The position numbers were made by a program, and so were the translations under genes. From Azospirillum brasilense (GTDB taxonomy: Bacteria; Pseudomonadota; Alphaproteobacteria; Azospirillales; Azospirillaceae): a DNA stretch of 64,000 nucleotides. Where the stretch lies: NCBI RefSeq assembly GCF_003349955.1, contig NZ_QLKQ01000014.1, positions 36,162 through 100,161 of the forward strand, read 5' to 3'. The notes beneath the pieces were generated by a model. That model did not search any database and had not been told where the DNA came from. It was given only the letters and a program-made list of their open reading frames with translations. This document shows, piece by piece, positions 1 to 8,473 of the stretch (positions within the stretch are counted from its first letter, which is position 1; each line of letters opens with the position of its first letter).

Positions 1-151
1 GCCACCCCGTTCCGTACCACCCTCATGGATGCGCTCCCGCCACGCCCGGCACGGTTCTGGCGCGCCTTTGTGGCGGAGCCATGGCGCGGCGGTTGGATTC
101 GCCGCGCCCAGGGCTTACTTAAGCGGTCCACTCTCCACGGCACGGATTCCC

Positions 152-2437
152 TTGACCGACACCTCCCGCCGCTCCGGCAGCTTTCCCGATAAGGACACGG
201 TCCTCTCCTTCATCCGCGACAGCGCGACTCCGGTCGGCAAGCGCGAGATCGCGCGCGCCTTCAAGCTGTCGGGCAGCGACGACCGCGAACGGCTGAAGGC
301 GTTGCTGAAGGAGTTGGAGGCCGACGGCGCCGTGGAACGCGGGCGCAACAAACGCGTCGCCCCGCCGCAGTCGCTGCCGGAGGTCGCCGTGCTGGAGGTG
401 ACCGGTGCCGACGCGGACGGCGAGGTCACCGCCCGCCCGGTCACCTGGACCGGCGAGGGCAACCCGCCGCGCATCTTCTTGATGCCGGAGCGGAAGGGCC
501 ACCCGACGCTGGGGACCGGCGACCGGGTGCTGGCGAAGCTCAGCCGCGTCAACGACCGGCTCTACGAGGCCCGCACCATCCGTCGGCTGGACGGCACGGT
601 GGGGCGCGTTCTCGGCGTCTATTACCCGGCGGCGGACGGTGGACGGATCGTCCCCACCGACAAGCGCAACAAGACCGAACTGCTGGTCCTCCCGGCCAAC
701 CGCAACGACGCCGAGCCGGGCGAGCTGGTCCTGGCCGACCTGCTGCCGGCCTCCCGGATGGGCTTGCCGCAGGCCCGCGTCGCGGAGCGGCTGGGCCACA
801 CGGCGGAGCCGCGCGCCGTCAGCCTGATCGCCGTCCACACCCACGGGCTGCCCACCGACTTCCCGCCCGCCGCCCTGCGCGAAGCGTCGCACGCCGCCGT
901 GCCCTCCCTGACCGGACGGACCGACCTGCGCGAGTTGCCGCTGGTGACCATCGACGGCGCCGACGCCCGCGATTTCGACGACGCGGTGTGGGCGGAGCCG
1001 GACCCCGACCCGGCGAACGACGGCGGCTGGCATCTGGTGGTCGCCATCGCCGACGTGGCCTTCTACGTGCGCCCCAACTCGGCGCTGGACCGGGCGGCCT
1101 ACGAGCGCGGCAACTCCGTCTATTTCCCCGACCGCGTCGTGCCGATGCTGCCGGAGGCGCTGTCCAACGACCTCTGCTCGCTCCGCCCCCATGAGGACCG
1201 CGCCTGCGTCGCGGCGCATTTGTGGATCGACCGCCACGGCGCGCTGCTGCGGCACCGCTTCGTGCGCGGTCTGATGCGCTCCGCCGCGCGCCTGACCTAC
1301 GAGCAGGTGCAGGCGGCCCGCGACGGGGCGCCGGACGAGGCGACGGCGCCGCTGCTGGACGCCGTCATCGCGCCGCTCTACGGCGCCTACGCCCGCCTGT
1401 GGGCGGCCCGGCAGCGCCGCGGCACGCTGGAACTCGACCTGCCGGAACGGCGCGTCCGGCTGGACGGGCGCGGGCGGGTGGCGGAGATCGCGCCGCGCGA
1501 GCGCCTCGACAGCCACCGGCTGATCGAGGAGTTCATGATCTGCGCCAACGTCGCGGCGGCCGACAGCCTGGAGCGGGCCGGCATGCCCGGCCTGTTCCGC
1601 GTGCACGACCAGCCGTCGCTCGCCAAGCAGGAGGCGCTGCGCGAGTTCCTGACCGGCATTGGCTACACGCTGCCGCGGGTGCCCCGGCTGTCCCCGGCCC
1701 ATTTCACCGCAATTCTCGACCGCGCCGCCGGAACGGCGGAGTCGCAGCTGGTCAGCGAAGTCATCCTGCGCAGCCAGTCGCAGGCCGAATACAGCCCGGA
1801 GAACATCGGCCATTTCGGCCTGTCGCTGGACCGCTACGCCCACTTCACCTCGCCGATCCGCCGCTACGCCGACCTGATCGTCCATCGCGCGCTGATCCGC
1901 GCGCACGGGCTGGGGCCGGGCGGGCTGGACGACGCGGCCATGGCCGGGCTGGCCGACATCGGCGAGCACATTTCGATGACCGAGCGCCGCGCCGCCACCG
2001 CCGAGCGCGACGCCATCGACCGTTTCACCGCCGCCTTCCTGGCCGACCGCGTGGGCGCCCTGTTCACCGGACGGATTTCCGGAGTCACCCGCTTCGGCCT
2101 GTTCATCCGGCTCGACGAGAACGGGGCCGACGGGCTGATCCCCGCCAGCACCCTGCCCGACGACCAGTACGAGCATGACGAGCGCGCCCACGCCCTGGTC
2201 GGCCAGCGCACCGGCCGCAGCTACCGGCTGGGCGCCGCGGTGACGGTGGTGCTGATGGAGGCCGACCCGCTGACCGGCAGCACCCTGTTCGCCCTGCCCC
2301 GCGCCGAAGACGATTCGACCGGACGGTTGATTGGTGGGACCGATCATCCGTTGCAATCCGGCCACCCCGATCGCCCCACGGGAAACGCCCGTTTCGCGGG
2401 CCGTGCAACCCAGAAGCAACGGAAGCGTGGCCGCTGA
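152..2437 (+). CDS. rnr: Ribonuclease R (3'-5' exoribonuclease)
   Basis: This is a processive hydrolytic 3'-5' exoribonuclease that degrades structured RNA in the cytoplasm. The 761-residue protein has an N-terminal winged helix (KREIARAFKLSG), cold-shock-like OB folds, an RNB catalytic domain with the acidic DGADARDFDDAV motif near residue 267 and the TSPIRRYADLIVHRAL motif near 566, then an S1 domain (GRISGVTRFGLFIRL) and a basic tail (QKQRKRGR). Length fits the family. The frame is open back to an ATG at 29, but the extra 41 residues look non-native; homologues begin close to the RRSGSFPDKDTVL segment, so I prefer the TTG at 152 although its ribosome site is weak. The start is therefore uncertain while the identity is firm. 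Confidence 0.93.
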   Translation: MTDTSRRSGSFPDKDTVLSFIRDSATPVGKREIARAFKLSGSDDRERLKALLKELEADGAVERGRNKRVAPPQSLPEVAVLEVTGADADGEVTARPVTWTGEGNPPRIFLMPERKGHPTLGTGDRVLAKLSRVNDRLYEARTIRRLDGTVGRVLGVYYPAADGGRIVPTDKRNKTELLVLPANRNDAEPGELVLADLLPASRMGLPQARVAERLGHTAEPRAVSLIAVHTHGLPTDFPPAALREASHAAVPSLTGRTDLRELPLVTIDGADARDFDDAVWAEPDPDPANDGGWHLVVAIADVAFYVRPNSALDRAAYERGNSVYFPDRVVPMLPEALSNDLCSLRPHEDRACVAAHLWIDRHGALLRHRFVRGLMRSAARLTYEQVQAARDGAPDEATAPLLDAVIAPLYGAYARLWAARQRRGTLELDLPERRVRLDGRGRVAEIAPRERLDSHRLIEEFMICANVAAADSLERAGMPGLFRVHDQPSLAKQEALREFLTGIGYTLPRVPRLSPAHFTAILDRAAGTAESQLVSEVILRSQSQAEYSPENIGHFGLSLDRYAHFTSPIRRYADLIVHRALIRAHGLGPGGLDDAAMAGLADIGEHISMTERRAATAERDAIDRFTAAFLADRVGALFTGRISGVTRFGLFIRLDENGADGLIPASTLPDDQYEHDERAHALVGQRTGRSYRLGAAVTVVLMEADPLTGSTLFALPRAEDDSTGRLIGGTDHPLQSGHPDRPTGNARFAGRATQKQRKRGR

Positions 2438-2589
2438 GTCACAGTGGTGGACATTCCACGACAAAGAGTCTTGCCCCCGACTTTTGTCCCGCCAGCCCTC
2501 ATTTCTGAAGTGCTATTCCTTATCCGTTCGAATCCGGCGGGCAACCGTCCGGGTCCGCCTGTGGGAAAGGAGGCCGCGTACGGCGCGCC

Positions 2590-4176
2590 ATGGGCATACG
2601 GAAACGAGGATTTTCGCCGCGCGGGCGTCTGTCGGTCCCGCTCGCGGCCGCCATGCTCGCGGTTGGCCTCGGAAGCCTCGGCGAGACGCTGCCCCGTCCG
2701 GCCGCAGCCGCGACCGAGGCCGCCTTCGTCAGCGAGCAGGTCTTCGCCGTCGCGTACGGCAAGATCGCCGAAGTGTATCTCCAACAGGTTGATTTCGGCC
2801 GCCTTGGGCTGGACGGGCTGAAGGGTCTCGCGACCATCGACCCGACCGCCCGCGCCGAACGCCAGGGCAACACCGTACGCCTGTACGTCTCCGGAAGCGT
2901 GATCGGGGAATACGCCGCCCCCTCCCTGTCCGACGCCGCCGGCTGGGCCGCCCTGACCACCAAGGCGGTGGAGCGCGCCCGCCTCTATTCCCCCACCCTC
3001 TACCAGGCGGTGCCGGAGCGGGTCTATCAGGTGGTCCTCGATTCCGTGATGACGGATCTGGACGGCTATTCCCGCTACACCGGCACCCAGCGCGCCACCA
3101 GCGAGCGCGCCCAGCGCGAGGGGTACGGCGGGATCGGCCTGTCGCTGGAGACGGCGAACGGGCGCACCCTGATCCGCAACGTGCTGCCGCGCAGCCCGGC
3201 CGACCGTGCCGGAATCCGCGGCGGTGACCAGCTTCTGGCGATCGACGGCGACCTGACCGCGCGCCTGAGCGAGTCGGACATGCGCGACCGGCTGCGCGGC
3301 CCAACCGGGACCATGGTCCTGCTGACCGTGGCGCGCGACAACAACCCGCCGCGCCGCGCCCCCCTCCGGCGCGAGCGCGTGGTTCCCAACACCGTGAACG
3401 CCAGCGTGTCCGAGCAGGTCGGGGTGCTCAAGGTGGACCGCTTCAACGCCGCCACCGCCTCCAACCTGCGCGACGCCGTGCTGTCGACGCGGCAGAGCGT
3501 GGGCAAGGGCCTGCGGGGCTTCGTGCTCGACCTGCGCGGCAACCCCGGCGGCCTGCTCGACCAGGCGGTCGCGGTGGCCGACCTGTTCATCGCCCAGGGC
3601 AAGATCATCACGACCGAGGGCCGCCACCCCGACAGCCGCCAGCGCTTCGAGGCCAGCCCCGACGACATCGCCGAAGGCTTGCCGCTGGTCGTTCTGGTCG
3701 ACGGACGGTCCGCCTCCTCCGCCGAGGTGGTGGCGGCGGCGCTCCAGGACTCGGGGCGCGCGGTTGTGGTCGGCGCCTCCTCCTACGGCAAGGGCAGCGT
3801 CCAGACGGTGACCCGCCTGCCCAACGACGGCGAGCTGTTCCTGACCTGGAGCCGAATCTACACGCCCGCGGGCTACACCCTGCACCGCCAGGGCGTTCAG
3901 CCGACGGTCTGCACCAGCCGCGCCGGCCAGGACGATCCCGTCGCCCTGCTGTCCGACCTGCGCGACGGCCGGGCCCGCCCGATGACCCAGTTCGCCGGCT
4001 GGCGCGCCCGCGCCGCCGACGACGAGGAGGCGCTGGCCCGCCTGCGCGAGGCCTGCCCGTGGAAGGAGCATGAACCGGAACTGGACGTGAAGGTGGCGCT
4101 GCGCCTTCTCGCCGAACCGGCGCTCTACCAGCGCGCGGTCGCCCTGTCCTCCACCAACACGGTGGCCGAGCGCTGA
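2590..4176 (+). CDS. S41-family carboxy-terminal processing peptidase
   Basis: A 528-residue exported serine protease of the CtpA/Prc family. It has an Arg-rich N-terminus followed by a hydrophobic signal segment ending near PRPAAA (about residue 38), a PDZ domain starting near residue 177 (YGGIGLSLETANG) and an S41 catalytic domain. The Ser-Lys dyad is visible: SASSAEVVAAAL (Ser about 376) and SSYGKGSVQT (Lys about 400). Such enzymes cut substrates from their C-termini in the periplasm. The ATG at 2590 is the only sensible start; an AAGGAGG lies rather far upstream (2565-2571). A strong hairpin terminator follows the stop directly. Which member of the family it is, and its substrate, cannot be told from sequence. 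Confidence 0.88.
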   Translation: MGIRKRGFSPRGRLSVPLAAAMLAVGLGSLGETLPRPAAAATEAAFVSEQVFAVAYGKIAEVYLQQVDFGRLGLDGLKGLATIDPTARAERQGNTVRLYVSGSVIGEYAAPSLSDAAGWAALTTKAVERARLYSPTLYQAVPERVYQVVLDSVMTDLDGYSRYTGTQRATSERAQREGYGGIGLSLETANGRTLIRNVLPRSPADRAGIRGGDQLLAIDGDLTARLSESDMRDRLRGPTGTMVLLTVARDNNPPRRAPLRRERVVPNTVNASVSEQVGVLKVDRFNAATASNLRDAVLSTRQSVGKGLRGFVLDLRGNPGGLLDQAVAVADLFIAQGKIITTEGRHPDSRQRFEASPDDIAEGLPLVVLVDGRSASSAEVVAAALQDSGRAVVVGASSYGKGSVQTVTRLPNDGELFLTWSRIYTPAGYTLHRQGVQPTVCTSRAGQDDPVALLSDLRDGRARPMTQFAGWRARAADDEEALARLREACPWKEHEPELDVKVALRLLAEPALYQRAVALSSTNTVAER

Positions 4177-4177
4177 G

Positions 4178-4211
4178 CCTTTTTCCGCCCCGATTTGCGG
4201 GCGGAAAAAGG
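4178..4211 (+). terminator. Rho-independent terminator after the S41 protease gene
   Basis: A 13-bp stem (CCTTTTTCCGCCC pairing with GGGCGGAAAAAGG) around an 8-base loop begins one base after the protease stop codon. The outer A/T pairs give a T-rich end on either strand. It isolates rpmG from upstream transcription. Confidence 0.85.
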
Positions 4212-4246
4212 ACTCGGATCGGCCCTTCCGGCCAGTTTACAAAGGC

Positions 4247-4274
4247 TTGACATCGCGGCTGTAGCGGGTATCTT
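4247..4274 (+). promoter_or_regulatory. Sigma-70 type promoter of rpmG
   Basis: TTGACA at 4247-4252, a 16-base spacer and TATCTT at 4269-4274, positioned about 60 bases before the rpmG start and after the upstream terminator. It is one of the best -35/-10 pairs in the window, as expected for a ribosomal protein gene. Confidence 0.7.
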
Positions 4275-4337
4275 CCCCCGCTACGACGCCGCCCCGCCGG
4301 GCTGGCGGGTCACGGATTTTTAGTCGGGATTGAGATC

Positions 4338-4505
4338 ATGGCGAAGCAGAACACCGTCCTCATCAAGCTGGTGAGCACGGCCGACACCGGCTTCTTCTAC
4401 GTGAAGAAGAAGAACCCGAAGAAGACCACCGAGAAGCTGTCGTTCCGCAAGTACGACCCGGTGGCTCGCAAGCACGTCGAGTTCAAGGAAGCCAAGATCA
4501 AGTAA
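4338..4505 (+). CDS. rpmG: 50S ribosomal protein L33
   Basis: A 55-residue basic protein, [20 protein letters not shown] at the N-terminus, followed by the Lys-rich [19 protein letters not shown] core typical of bacterial L33. It is the standard length for the family and belongs to the large ribosomal subunit. It contains no CxxC zinc pair, so it is the zinc-independent form. It has its own promoter and a terminator immediately downstream, so it is a single-gene transcription unit. Confidence 0.97.
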   Translation: MAKQNTVLIKLVSTADTGFFYVKKKNPKKTTEKLSFRKYDPVARKHVEFKEAKIK

Positions 4506-4530
4506 GGTTTCCCCGGGACCACCGGAATCG

Positions 4531-4556
4531 AAAAGGCCGCCTTTCGGCGGCCTTTT
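4531..4556. terminator. Bidirectional terminator between rpmG and pleD
   Basis: AAAAGGCCGCC pairs with GGCGGCCTTTT around a TTTC loop, giving a perfect 11-bp stem with T-runs on both strands. It can end rpmG (plus) and any readthrough from pleD (minus). Confidence 0.88.
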
Positions 4557-4612
4557 GCTTGTCCGGAGGGGCTCAAGCTTCCGTCAGGAGCCCACCGATC
4601 ACCCAGCGCCCG

Positions 4613-6010
4613 TCAGGGGGCCAGCAGGGCGTCGGCGCGGGGATCGGCGATGGTGCGGTTGCGCCCGGCGCGCTTGGCCTCGTAGAGCGCGTCGTCGGCC
4701 CGGCGGATCAGCCCTTCGGCGGTATCGCCCAGCCGGCCGCCGACCGTGACGCCGATGGACACGGTGACCGGGATCTCACCCACGTCGGCGGTCACCTTGA
4801 ACAGGGTGTCGGCGATGCGGGTGCGCAGCCGCTCCGCCACCGTCAGCGCCGCATCGACATCGGTGTCCGGCAGGATCACCACGAACTCCTCGCCGCCGAG
4901 CCGCGCCACCAGATCGAAGGTGCGCAGGTTGCGGCTGGCCCGGCCGGACACCTCCTTCAGCACCTCGTCGCCCACGGTGTGGCCGTAGCTGTCGTTGACG
5001 ACCTTGAAGTGGTCGATGTCGAACAGCAGGATCGCCACCGGCTTGTGGTTGTCGATCGCCCGTTCCAACAGCCGCGGCAGATGGGCGTTGATGTAGCGGC
5101 GGTTGAAGACGCCCGTCAGGCTGTCGGTCAGCGCCATGGACAGGCTCTGCTCGTAGTTCGCGCGCAGCCGCTCCTGGTAGCGCTTGCGCCGAATCTGCGT
5201 GCGGGCGCGGGCCAGCAGTTCGTTCCGGTCGATCGGCTTGATGACGTAATCGTTGGCGCCCAGTTCCAGCCCTTTGGCGACGCGGTTGAGGTCGCCCTCA
5301 TCCACCACCAGCAGGATCGGCACCTGCCGCGTGCGCTCGTGCGAGCGCAGTTGGGAACACAGGCGCAGTCCATCCTCGTTCATCAGGGTCAGGCTGATCA
5401 CCACGAGATCCAGATCGTCGCCCAGCGCGCGCTCCAGCGCCGTGGCGCAGGTGTCGGCGGACATGACGTGGCCATGGTCGCGCTGCAGCGTCTCGGCGAT
5501 CTTGGCCAGATCGAGCCGCGAGTCCTCCAGAACCAGGATGCGGGCCCCCTCATAGGACTCGCTGTGCAGCGTGCCGGTCGGCTCCAGAACCCCGAACTGG
5601 CCGGAGGTGGTCTCGCGCAGCCGCCATTCGTCCATCATCATCTTCAGGCGGACGAGCGACCGCACCCGCGCGAACAGGGCGATGTCGTTGACCGGCTTGG
5701 TCAGGAAGTCGTCGGCCCCGGCCTCCAGACCACGAACGCGGTCGGCGCCGTCGGACAGGGCGGTGACCATCACCACCGGAATGTGCATGGTCGCGGGGTC
5801 GGAGCGGATCTTCTCGCACACCTCGAACCCGTCCATGCCCGGCATCATGACGTCCAGCAGAACGATGTCCGGAGACTCGCGCCGGATCACCTCCAGCGCC
5901 TCGGGACCATTGCTGGCGGTGATGACGTTGAAATACTCGCGCGTCAGCTTCGCCGCGAGCAGCTTCACGTTCGGAAGGACATCATCGACGACGAGGACGC
6001 GAGCGGACAT
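4613..6010 (-). CDS. pleD: PleD-type response regulator / diguanylate cyclase (REC-REC-GGDEF)
   Basis: A 465-residue cytoplasmic regulator that makes cyclic di-GMP from two GTP when phosphorylated. Residues 1-125 form a full receiver (VDDVLPN, phospho-acceptor in VLLDVMMPGMDGF, Lys in FLTKPV). Residues 150-280 form a second receiver that is degenerate: the acceptor position reads LVVISLTLM with Ser, as in the adaptor receiver of Caulobacter PleD. The GGDEF domain has the active signature RLGGEEF near residue 371 and an allosteric RxxD I-site (RTFD) five residues before it, so product inhibition is expected. It lies 27 bases behind divK on the same strand, the classic divK-pleD operon of alphaproteobacteria. 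Confidence 0.95.
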   Translation of the reverse strand: MSARVLVVDDVLPNVKLLAAKLTREYFNVITASNGPEALEVIRRESPDIVLLDVMMPGMDGFEVCEKIRSDPATMHIPVVMVTALSDGADRVRGLEAGADDFLTKPVNDIALFARVRSLVRLKMMMDEWRLRETTSGQFGVLEPTGTLHSESYEGARILVLEDSRLDLAKIAETLQRDHGHVMSADTCATALERALGDDLDLVVISLTLMNEDGLRLCSQLRSHERTRQVPILLVVDEGDLNRVAKGLELGANDYVIKPIDRNELLARARTQIRRKRYQERLRANYEQSLSMALTDSLTGVFNRRYINAHLPRLLERAIDNHKPVAILLFDIDHFKVVNDSYGHTVGDEVLKEVSGRASRNLRTFDLVARLGGEEFVVILPDTDVDAALTVAERLRTRIADTLFKVTADVGEIPVTVSIGVTVGGRLGDTAEGLIRRADDALYEAKRAGRNRTIADPRADALLAP

Positions 6011-6037
6011 GGAACGTGCGACCGATCCCGTAAAAGG

Positions 6038-6415
6038 TTAACGAAGGAACTTCTGAACGGCTTGCAGGAACTTCGTCACCGAGATCGGCTTGGCGATGTA
6101 GTCCTCGCAGCCGCCCTCCCGGATCTTCTCCTCGTCCCCCTTCATCGCGAAGGCGGTCACCGCGATGATCGGAATGCCCGCCAGCTCCGGATCGTCCTTG
6201 ATCCAGCGCGTGACCTCCAGGCCCGACACCTCGGGCAGCTGGATGTCCATCAGGATCAGGTCCGGCCGGTGCTCCCGCGCGATGGCCAGGGCATCCATCC
6301 CGTTGCGGGTCTGAAGCGTCGCGTAGCCGTGCGCTTCCAGCAGGTCGTGGAAGAGCTTCATGTTCAGCTCGTTGTCCTCGACGATCAGGACACGCTTCAC
6401 GGTTCGGTCGTCCAT
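6038..6415 (-). CDS. divK: DivK-type single-domain response regulator
   Basis: A 125-residue stand-alone receiver with the usual acidic pocket (IVEDNELN), phospho-acceptor Asp in [15 protein letters not shown] and Lys in YIAKPISV. Its length and sequence match DivK, which carries phosphate signals controlling CtrA activity through CckA/DivL. The ATG at 6415 is preceded by AAGAAGG at good spacing, so I prefer it to an upstream ATG at 6484 that would add 23 residues. pleD follows at once. The upstream region holds a CtrA-like box (6529-6544), which fits known CtrA control of divK in Caulobacter. Confidence 0.93.
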   Translation of the reverse strand: MDDRTVKRVLIVEDNELNMKLFHDLLEAHGYATLQTRNGMDALAIAREHRPDLILMDIQLPEVSGLEVTRWIKDDPELAGIPIIAVTAFAMKGDEEKIREGGCEDYIAKPISVTKFLQAVQKFLR

Positions 6416-6528
6416 CGGCGCCTTCTTGGGGCTGTTCGGTTCCGCGAGCATTGTGCCACCCGCGCTTCTGCTTGCAGCGACCACACCCGGAAAGACCGGT
6501 ATATCCCGTTCACTGTCCCGCCGCGACG

Positions 6529-6544
6529 GTTAAATTGTCGTTAG
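6529..6544 (-). promoter_or_regulatory. Candidate CtrA-binding box upstream of divK
   Basis: Read on the minus strand the site is CTAA-N7-TTAAC, one mismatch from the CtrA consensus TTAA-N7-TTAAC. It lies about 115-130 bases before divK on the coding strand, in the gap after the upstream kinase gene. Binding is inferred from the motif only. Confidence 0.5.
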
Positions 6545-6601
6545 CGATGACCTTCGCGGCCGGCCGCCAAGCGGTAAGTCCCGCGGATTCCACGGCTTCC
6601 A

Positions 6602-8398
6602 TCATGCGATGACCCGCTCCGGCGGGAAATGCAGGTCGATCCGCGTGCCCTGCCCCGGCCCGCCGGACAGGGCCAACCGCCCGCCGTGGGCCTCCACCAG
6701 GGACCGCACGATGGGCAGGCCCAGCCCGGTCCCAGCGCCGCCGCGGATGCGCTCCCCCGGCACCTGCCGGAAGGGCTCCAGGACGATGGGACGGTGCTCC
6801 TCCGGAATGCCGACCCCGGTGTCGATCACGGCGATGCGCAGCCCGGTCCCGGTCCGCTCCTCCGTGCGCGCCACATCGATGGTGACGCGCCCGCCGGCCG
6901 GGGTGAACTTGACGGCGTTGGACAGCAGATTGAGCAGGATCTGCCGCAGCGACCGCCGGTCCGCGCGCAGGCGCGGCAGCGGACGGGGAAACAGCGCGTC
7001 GAAGGTCAGCCCGGCGGACGCCAGCGTCAACTCCTGAAGGGCGTAGACCTCGCCCACCACGACCGCGACGTCCACGTCCTCGTCGTTCAAGTCGAGATGG
7101 CCGGCTTCGATCTTCGACAGGTCCAGCACATCGTTGATGAGTTCGAGAAGATGCGTGCCGGAGGCGCGGATGTTGCCGATGCAATCGCGCTGCCGGTCGG
7201 TCAGCGGCCCGGTCCCCGGATGCAGCAGAAAGTCCGAATAGCCGATGATGACGTTGAGCGGTGTGCGCAGTTCGTGGCTCATCCCGGTCAGGTAGTCGGA
7301 CTTGACCCGGTTCAGCTCCGCCTGCCGCGTGGCGTGGGCGGTCCGGCGCTCCCGCTCCACGGCTCGCTCGGCGGACTCCAGCATCAGGCCGAACGCGTCG
7401 GCGGCCATGGCGGCCAGCATCCGGACGGCGGGCGGCACCCCCTGGGGTTGGCGGCGGTGGCCGGAGATCACTCCCCACGGCTTGCCACCCTGGAGAATCG
7501 GTACAGTCAGGGCCGCCCCGGCTCCCATGCGCCTCAGGAAGTCCCGGCGGGCCGGAGGCGGACTGCGCAGATGGGCGTGGGCAAGATCGGGGGGCGCAAC
7601 CGCCCGGTCGGCGCGCAGGAGGGGAACCGGCTCCGCCGCATGGTCGAGGACCACGCGCAGGCGCGGGCTGCCGTCCGGACCGCGGTCGAAGACGCTCGCC
7701 GGCAAGGCCGCGCCGGGCCGGAGTTCCGGAACCGCGTGCCCCCAGTCCGGCGCCTCGTCCCTTGCCACCACCTCCCCGTTGCCGAAATCGTCGAAACGGC
7801 AGACGATGACGCGGTCCATCCCGGTGAGACGGCGGACCGTCCGGGCGGTGTGCGCCGCCATGGCCTCCAGCCCCGCGGCGCCGCGCAGGGCGGCGACGCC
7901 CGGCATGACGCCGGACGGCGGCGTCGTGGCAGGCCAGTGCTCCGCCCCGGCGGGCTGCCTCTCCACCTCGATGATCACCCGTCCGTCATGCTCGTGCAGA
8001 AAGGCCGGCAGCGGCCGGCTTCCCGGCGGCGTCACCGACGCGTGCACCCCCAGCGCCCGCAGGTCCGGCGGCAGGGCGCGCAGCCCCGCCAACAAATCCG
8101 CGAGCTCGGGCAGTTCGAGAACCCCCACGCCACGCCCCAGCAGCCGGTCCGGCACCAGGCCGAGGAATTCCGCGGTGTTCGCGCTGCAGGCCAGGATGGT
8201 CTCGCCATCGCTGTGCAACGCCACCAGAGCACCGTGCGGTTGTATCCCATCGGCCGCGCCTTCGGCGGCCCAAAGGGTCGATCGGCCAACCCTGGACGGC
8301 GATGAGGGAGGATTCGGACTATCCGAAAACGTGTTCAGGACGGGCACCTCTGCGACGGGAAGGTGCCGATGCTGCGGCGGGAACAATCGTCCGGTCAA
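6602..8398 (-). CDS. Phytochrome-like sensor histidine kinase (PAS2-GAF-HisKA-HATPase) without chromophore residues
   Basis: A soluble 598-residue kinase. Residues about 48-150 match the PAS_2 domain of bacteriophytochromes (IQPHGALVAL at 52-61), 175-345 a phytochrome-type GAF domain, then HisKA (SHELRTPLN, His375) and a HATPase (LLSNAVKFTP; GTGLGLPIV). Several chromophore features are missing: no Cys before IQPHG, PASDIP reads PASVFD, and the pocket His of the SPxHxxYLRNMG motif is Arg (PPARRDFLRRMG). There is no PHY domain; the GAF runs almost straight into the kinase. Light sensing is therefore unlikely. The TTG at 8398 has no good ribosome site; GTG at 8347 is an alternative. It lies between a diguanylate cyclase gene and divK on the same strand. 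Confidence 0.85.
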   Translation of the reverse strand: MTGRLFPPQHRHLPVAEVPVLNTFSDSPNPPSSPSRVGRSTLWAAEGAADGIQPHGALVALHSDGETILACSANTAEFLGLVPDRLLGRGVGVLELPELADLLAGLRALPPDLRALGVHASVTPPGSRPLPAFLHEHDGRVIIEVERQPAGAEHWPATTPPSGVMPGVAALRGAAGLEAMAAHTARTVRRLTGMDRVIVCRFDDFGNGEVVARDEAPDWGHAVPELRPGAALPASVFDRGPDGSPRLRVVLDHAAEPVPLLRADRAVAPPDLAHAHLRSPPPARRDFLRRMGAGAALTVPILQGGKPWGVISGHRRQPQGVPPAVRMLAAMAADAFGLMLESAERAVERERRTAHATRQAELNRVKSDYLTGMSHELRTPLNVIIGYSDFLLHPGTGPLTDRQRDCIGNIRASGTHLLELINDVLDLSKIEAGHLDLNDEDVDVAVVVGEVYALQELTLASAGLTFDALFPRPLPRLRADRRSLRQILLNLLSNAVKFTPAGGRVTIDVARTEERTGTGLRIAVIDTGVGIPEEHRPIVLEPFRQVPGERIRGGAGTGLGLPIVRSLVEAHGGRLALSGGPGQGTRIDLHFPPERVIA

Positions 8399-8473
8399 GC
8401 GCGGTCTGGGGGGTGCGACAGGCTGCCCGATCCCGCTGTGTGGTGGTGGCGGCGGGAGCGGAATCGAACGGTG

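Noticed and set aside
1..151. Possible end of an upstream gene (for example topA)
   Set aside because: No recognisable C-terminal sequence is present in the first 150 bases.
119..2464. Long minus-strand open frame (781 codons) across the RNase R gene
   Set aside because: Its translation has no recognisable domain, is rich in Arg, Gly and Ala, and mirrors the codon third positions of rnr; typical of high-GC antisense frames.
2590..2690. Doubt that ATG 2590 is the start of the S41 protease because the AAGGAGG is too far upstream
   Set aside because: No alternative start lies between the AAGGAGG and 2590; the signal peptide follows at once, so ATG 2590 stays.
8443..8473. Sequence on the minus strand resembling a tRNA 3' end (TTCGATTC loop and CCACCACCA)
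   Set aside because: The T-stem does not pair and no D-arm, anticodon arm or acceptor partner is found upstream; coincidence or at most a remnant just after the GGDEF stop.
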